Source: an uncultured Collinsella sp.
Lineage (GTDB): Bacteria > Actinomycetota > Coriobacteriia > Coriobacteriales > Coriobacteriaceae
Reading direction: 5' to 3'
Assembly (NCBI GenBank): GCA_900553935.1
Contig: USFK01000105.1
Location: 1-5,826, forward strand
Length of the DNA stretch: 5,826 bases
Below the pieces are notes generated by a model. It made no database searches, was not told where the DNA came from, and saw only the letters and a list, made by a program, of their open reading frames with translations. Positions 4,432 through 5,826 of the stretch are shown in pieces. Each line of letters starts with the position of its first letter. The stretch's first letter is position 1. Made by a program: the position numbers and the translations under genes.

Positions 4432-5826
4432 TTAGAAGTCGGCGTTGCCCACGGTGCGCGGGTGCGGCAGGACGTCGCGGATGTTGCCCACGCCGGTCAG
4501 ATACATGACCAAGCGCTCGAAGCCCAAGCCGTAGCCGGCGTGCTTGCAGGAACCGTAGCGGCGCAGGTCAAGGTAGTACTTGTACTGCTCGGGATTCATG
4601 CCCAGGTCCTTGATGCGGGCCTCGAGCAGATCCAGGCGCTCCTCGCGCTGGGAGCCGCCGATAATCTCGCCGATACCGGGAACCAGGCAGTCGGCGGCGG
4701 CGACGGTCTTGCCGTCCTCGTTCATGCGCATGTAGAACGCCTTGATCTCGGCCGGGTAGTCGGTTACGAAGGTCGGTCGCTTAAAGTGCTCCTCGGTCAG
4801 GAAACGCTCGTGCTCGGTCTGCAGGTCGATGCCCCAGCTGACGGGGTAATCAAACTGGTGGCCAGCAGCGACTGCCTGCTCCAGGATTTCGACAGCCTCG
4901 GTGTAGGTAACGCGGGCAAAGTCGGAGTTTGCCACATGGTCTAGGCGCTCGATCAGGCCCTTGTCCACAAACTTGTTGAGCATATTGAGCTCGTCGGGGC
5001 AGGTAGCCATAACGTCCTTAAGGACGTACTTGAGCATGGCCTCGGCGTTATCCATGTAGTCGTTCAGGTCGGCAAAGGCCATCTCGGGCTCGATCATCCA
5101 AAACTCGGCGGCGTGGCGCGTGGTGTTGGAGTTTTCGGCGCGGAAGGTGGGGCCAAAGGTGTACACGTCGCCAAAGGCCATGGCAAAGTTCTCGGCATTG
5201 AGCTGGCCGGACACGGTAAGGCTCGCGTGCTTGCCAAAGAAGTCCTGGCTCCAGTCGACCTCGCCGGACTCGGTGAGGGGCGGATTTTTGGGGTCGAGCG
5301 TGGTCACGCGGAACATCTCGCCGGCGCCCTCGCAGTCACTCGTGGTGATGATGGGGGTGTTGACGTAGACAAAGCCCTGCTCCTGGAAGAAGCGGTGGAT
5401 GGCGGCAGCCGCGACAGAACGGATGCGGAACACGGCGCGGAACAGGTTGGTGCGCGGGCGCAGGTGCTGCTGGGTGCGCAGGAACTCGACGGTTGCGCGC
5501 TTCTTCTGCAGCGGGTAATCCGGGGCGCTGACGCCCTCGATCTCGATGGAGGTGGCAGAAAGCTCGAAGGGCTGGGGCGCATCGGGGGTCAGCTTGACGG
5601 TGCCGGTGCAAATGAGTGCGGCCGAGACGTTTTGATGGGCGATCTCGTCGTAGTTGTCGAGTGCCTCGCGGTTCATGACGACCTGCAGGTCGCGGAAGCA
5701 GCTGCCGTCGTTGAGCGTAACAAAGCCAAAGTTCTTCATGTCGCGGATGGACTTGACCCAGCCGGCGACGGTGACGGTCTGGCCGCCAAGCGACTCGGCA
5801 TCGGCGTAAAGCTGCGCGATTTTGGT
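4432..5826 (-). CDS. asnS: asparagine--tRNA ligase (partial, N-terminus cut by the window)
   Basis: The enzyme charges tRNA-Asn with asparagine using ATP, in the cytoplasm. The frame is open to the right edge, and 464 residues are visible, close to the family's usual 460-470, so only a few N-terminal residues are missing. An internal Met at 5739 is not the start, because the codons upstream (TVTVAGWVKSIRD) are the normal opening of the OB-fold anticodon-binding domain (visible residues about 15-95). The class II catalytic core follows: YPLQKK (104-109) and HLRPRTN (121-127) near motif 1, motif 2 FRAENSNTTRHAAEFWMIEPE (228-248; key Arg229, Glu231, Glu246) and motif 3 GYGLGFERL (431-439), then NIRDVLPHPRT. 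HAAEFWMIEPE and the NIRD...PRT ending point to AsnRS rather than AspRS. Its upstream control region lies outside the window. Confidence 0.97.
   Translation of the reverse strand, partial: TKIAQLYADAESLGGQTVTVAGWVKSIRDMKNFGFVTLNDGSCFRDLQVVMNREALDNYDEIAHQNVSAALICTGTVKLTPDAPQPFELSATSIEIEGVSAPDYPLQKKRATVEFLRTQQHLRPRTNLFRAVFRIRSVAAAAIHRFFQEQGFVYVNTPIITTSDCEGAGEMFRVTTLDPKNPPLTESGEVDWSQDFFGKHASLTVSGQLNAENFAMAFGDVYTFGPTFRAENSNTTRHAAEFWMIEPEMAFADLNDYMDNAEAMLKYVLKDVMATCPDELNMLNKFVDKGLIERLDHVANSDFARVTYTEAVEILEQAVAAGHQFDYPVSWGIDLQTEHERFLTEEHFKRPTFVTDYPAEIKAFYMRMNEDGKTVAAADCLVPGIGEIIGGSQREERLDLLEARIKDLGMNPEQYKYYLDLRRYGSCKHAGYGLGFERLVMYLTGVGNIRDVLPHPRTVGNADF

Noticed and set aside
4432..5739. asnS starting at the ATG at 5739.
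   Set aside because: The frame stays open to the window edge and encodes the expected OB-fold opening upstream of that Met, so the true start is outside the window.

Overview
The window looks like chromosomal DNA from a high-GC gut actinobacterium, most likely Coriobacteriia of the Collinsella type. That placement is an inference from the GC-rich codon use, the AGGAGG-type ribosome sites, short GC hairpin terminators and the gene content. It was not tested by a database search. Every gene I can support lies on the minus strand, so transcription runs from high to low coordinates.

In transcription order: (1) asparaginyl-tRNA synthetase, asnS (4432-5826), which lacks only its extreme N-terminus at the right edge and ends in a strong intrinsic terminator (4359-4391). 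(2) A roughly 250-base spacer with a long inverted repeat and a GC-rich 30-base element. (3) A WYL-domain transcriptional regulator (3397-4182). (4) A 160-base spacer with a variant of the same 30-base element, a plausible promoter and a 5' leader hairpin. (5) A three-gene ABC importer: a Tat-type lipoprotein substrate-binding protein (2256-3236), a 204-base intercistronic stretch rich in inverted repeats, a BPD_transp_2-type permease (1128-2051) and an ATPase (341-1135) whose start overlaps the permease stop by 8 bases. (6) Two hairpin terminators in tandem (302-342 and 247-286). (7) A short signal-peptide-like ORF broken by one frameshift (20-183), with a further terminator-like hairpin (49-78). 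(8) A ribosome site and the ATG of a gene that leaves the window at position 1.

The importer matches the family with COG2984/ABC_sub_bind binding proteins, COG4120 permeases and COG1101 ATPases. Streptococcal members (TrpXYZ) are linked to tryptophan uptake, so an amino acid or related small molecule is a reasonable guess, but nothing here fixes the substrate. The most interesting signal is the related 30-base element upstream of both the WYL gene and the importer operon. It suggests, without proof, that the WYL protein controls itself and the transporter. I see no CRISPR array, insertion sequence, tRNA or rRNA, and no clearly new defence or biosynthetic system.
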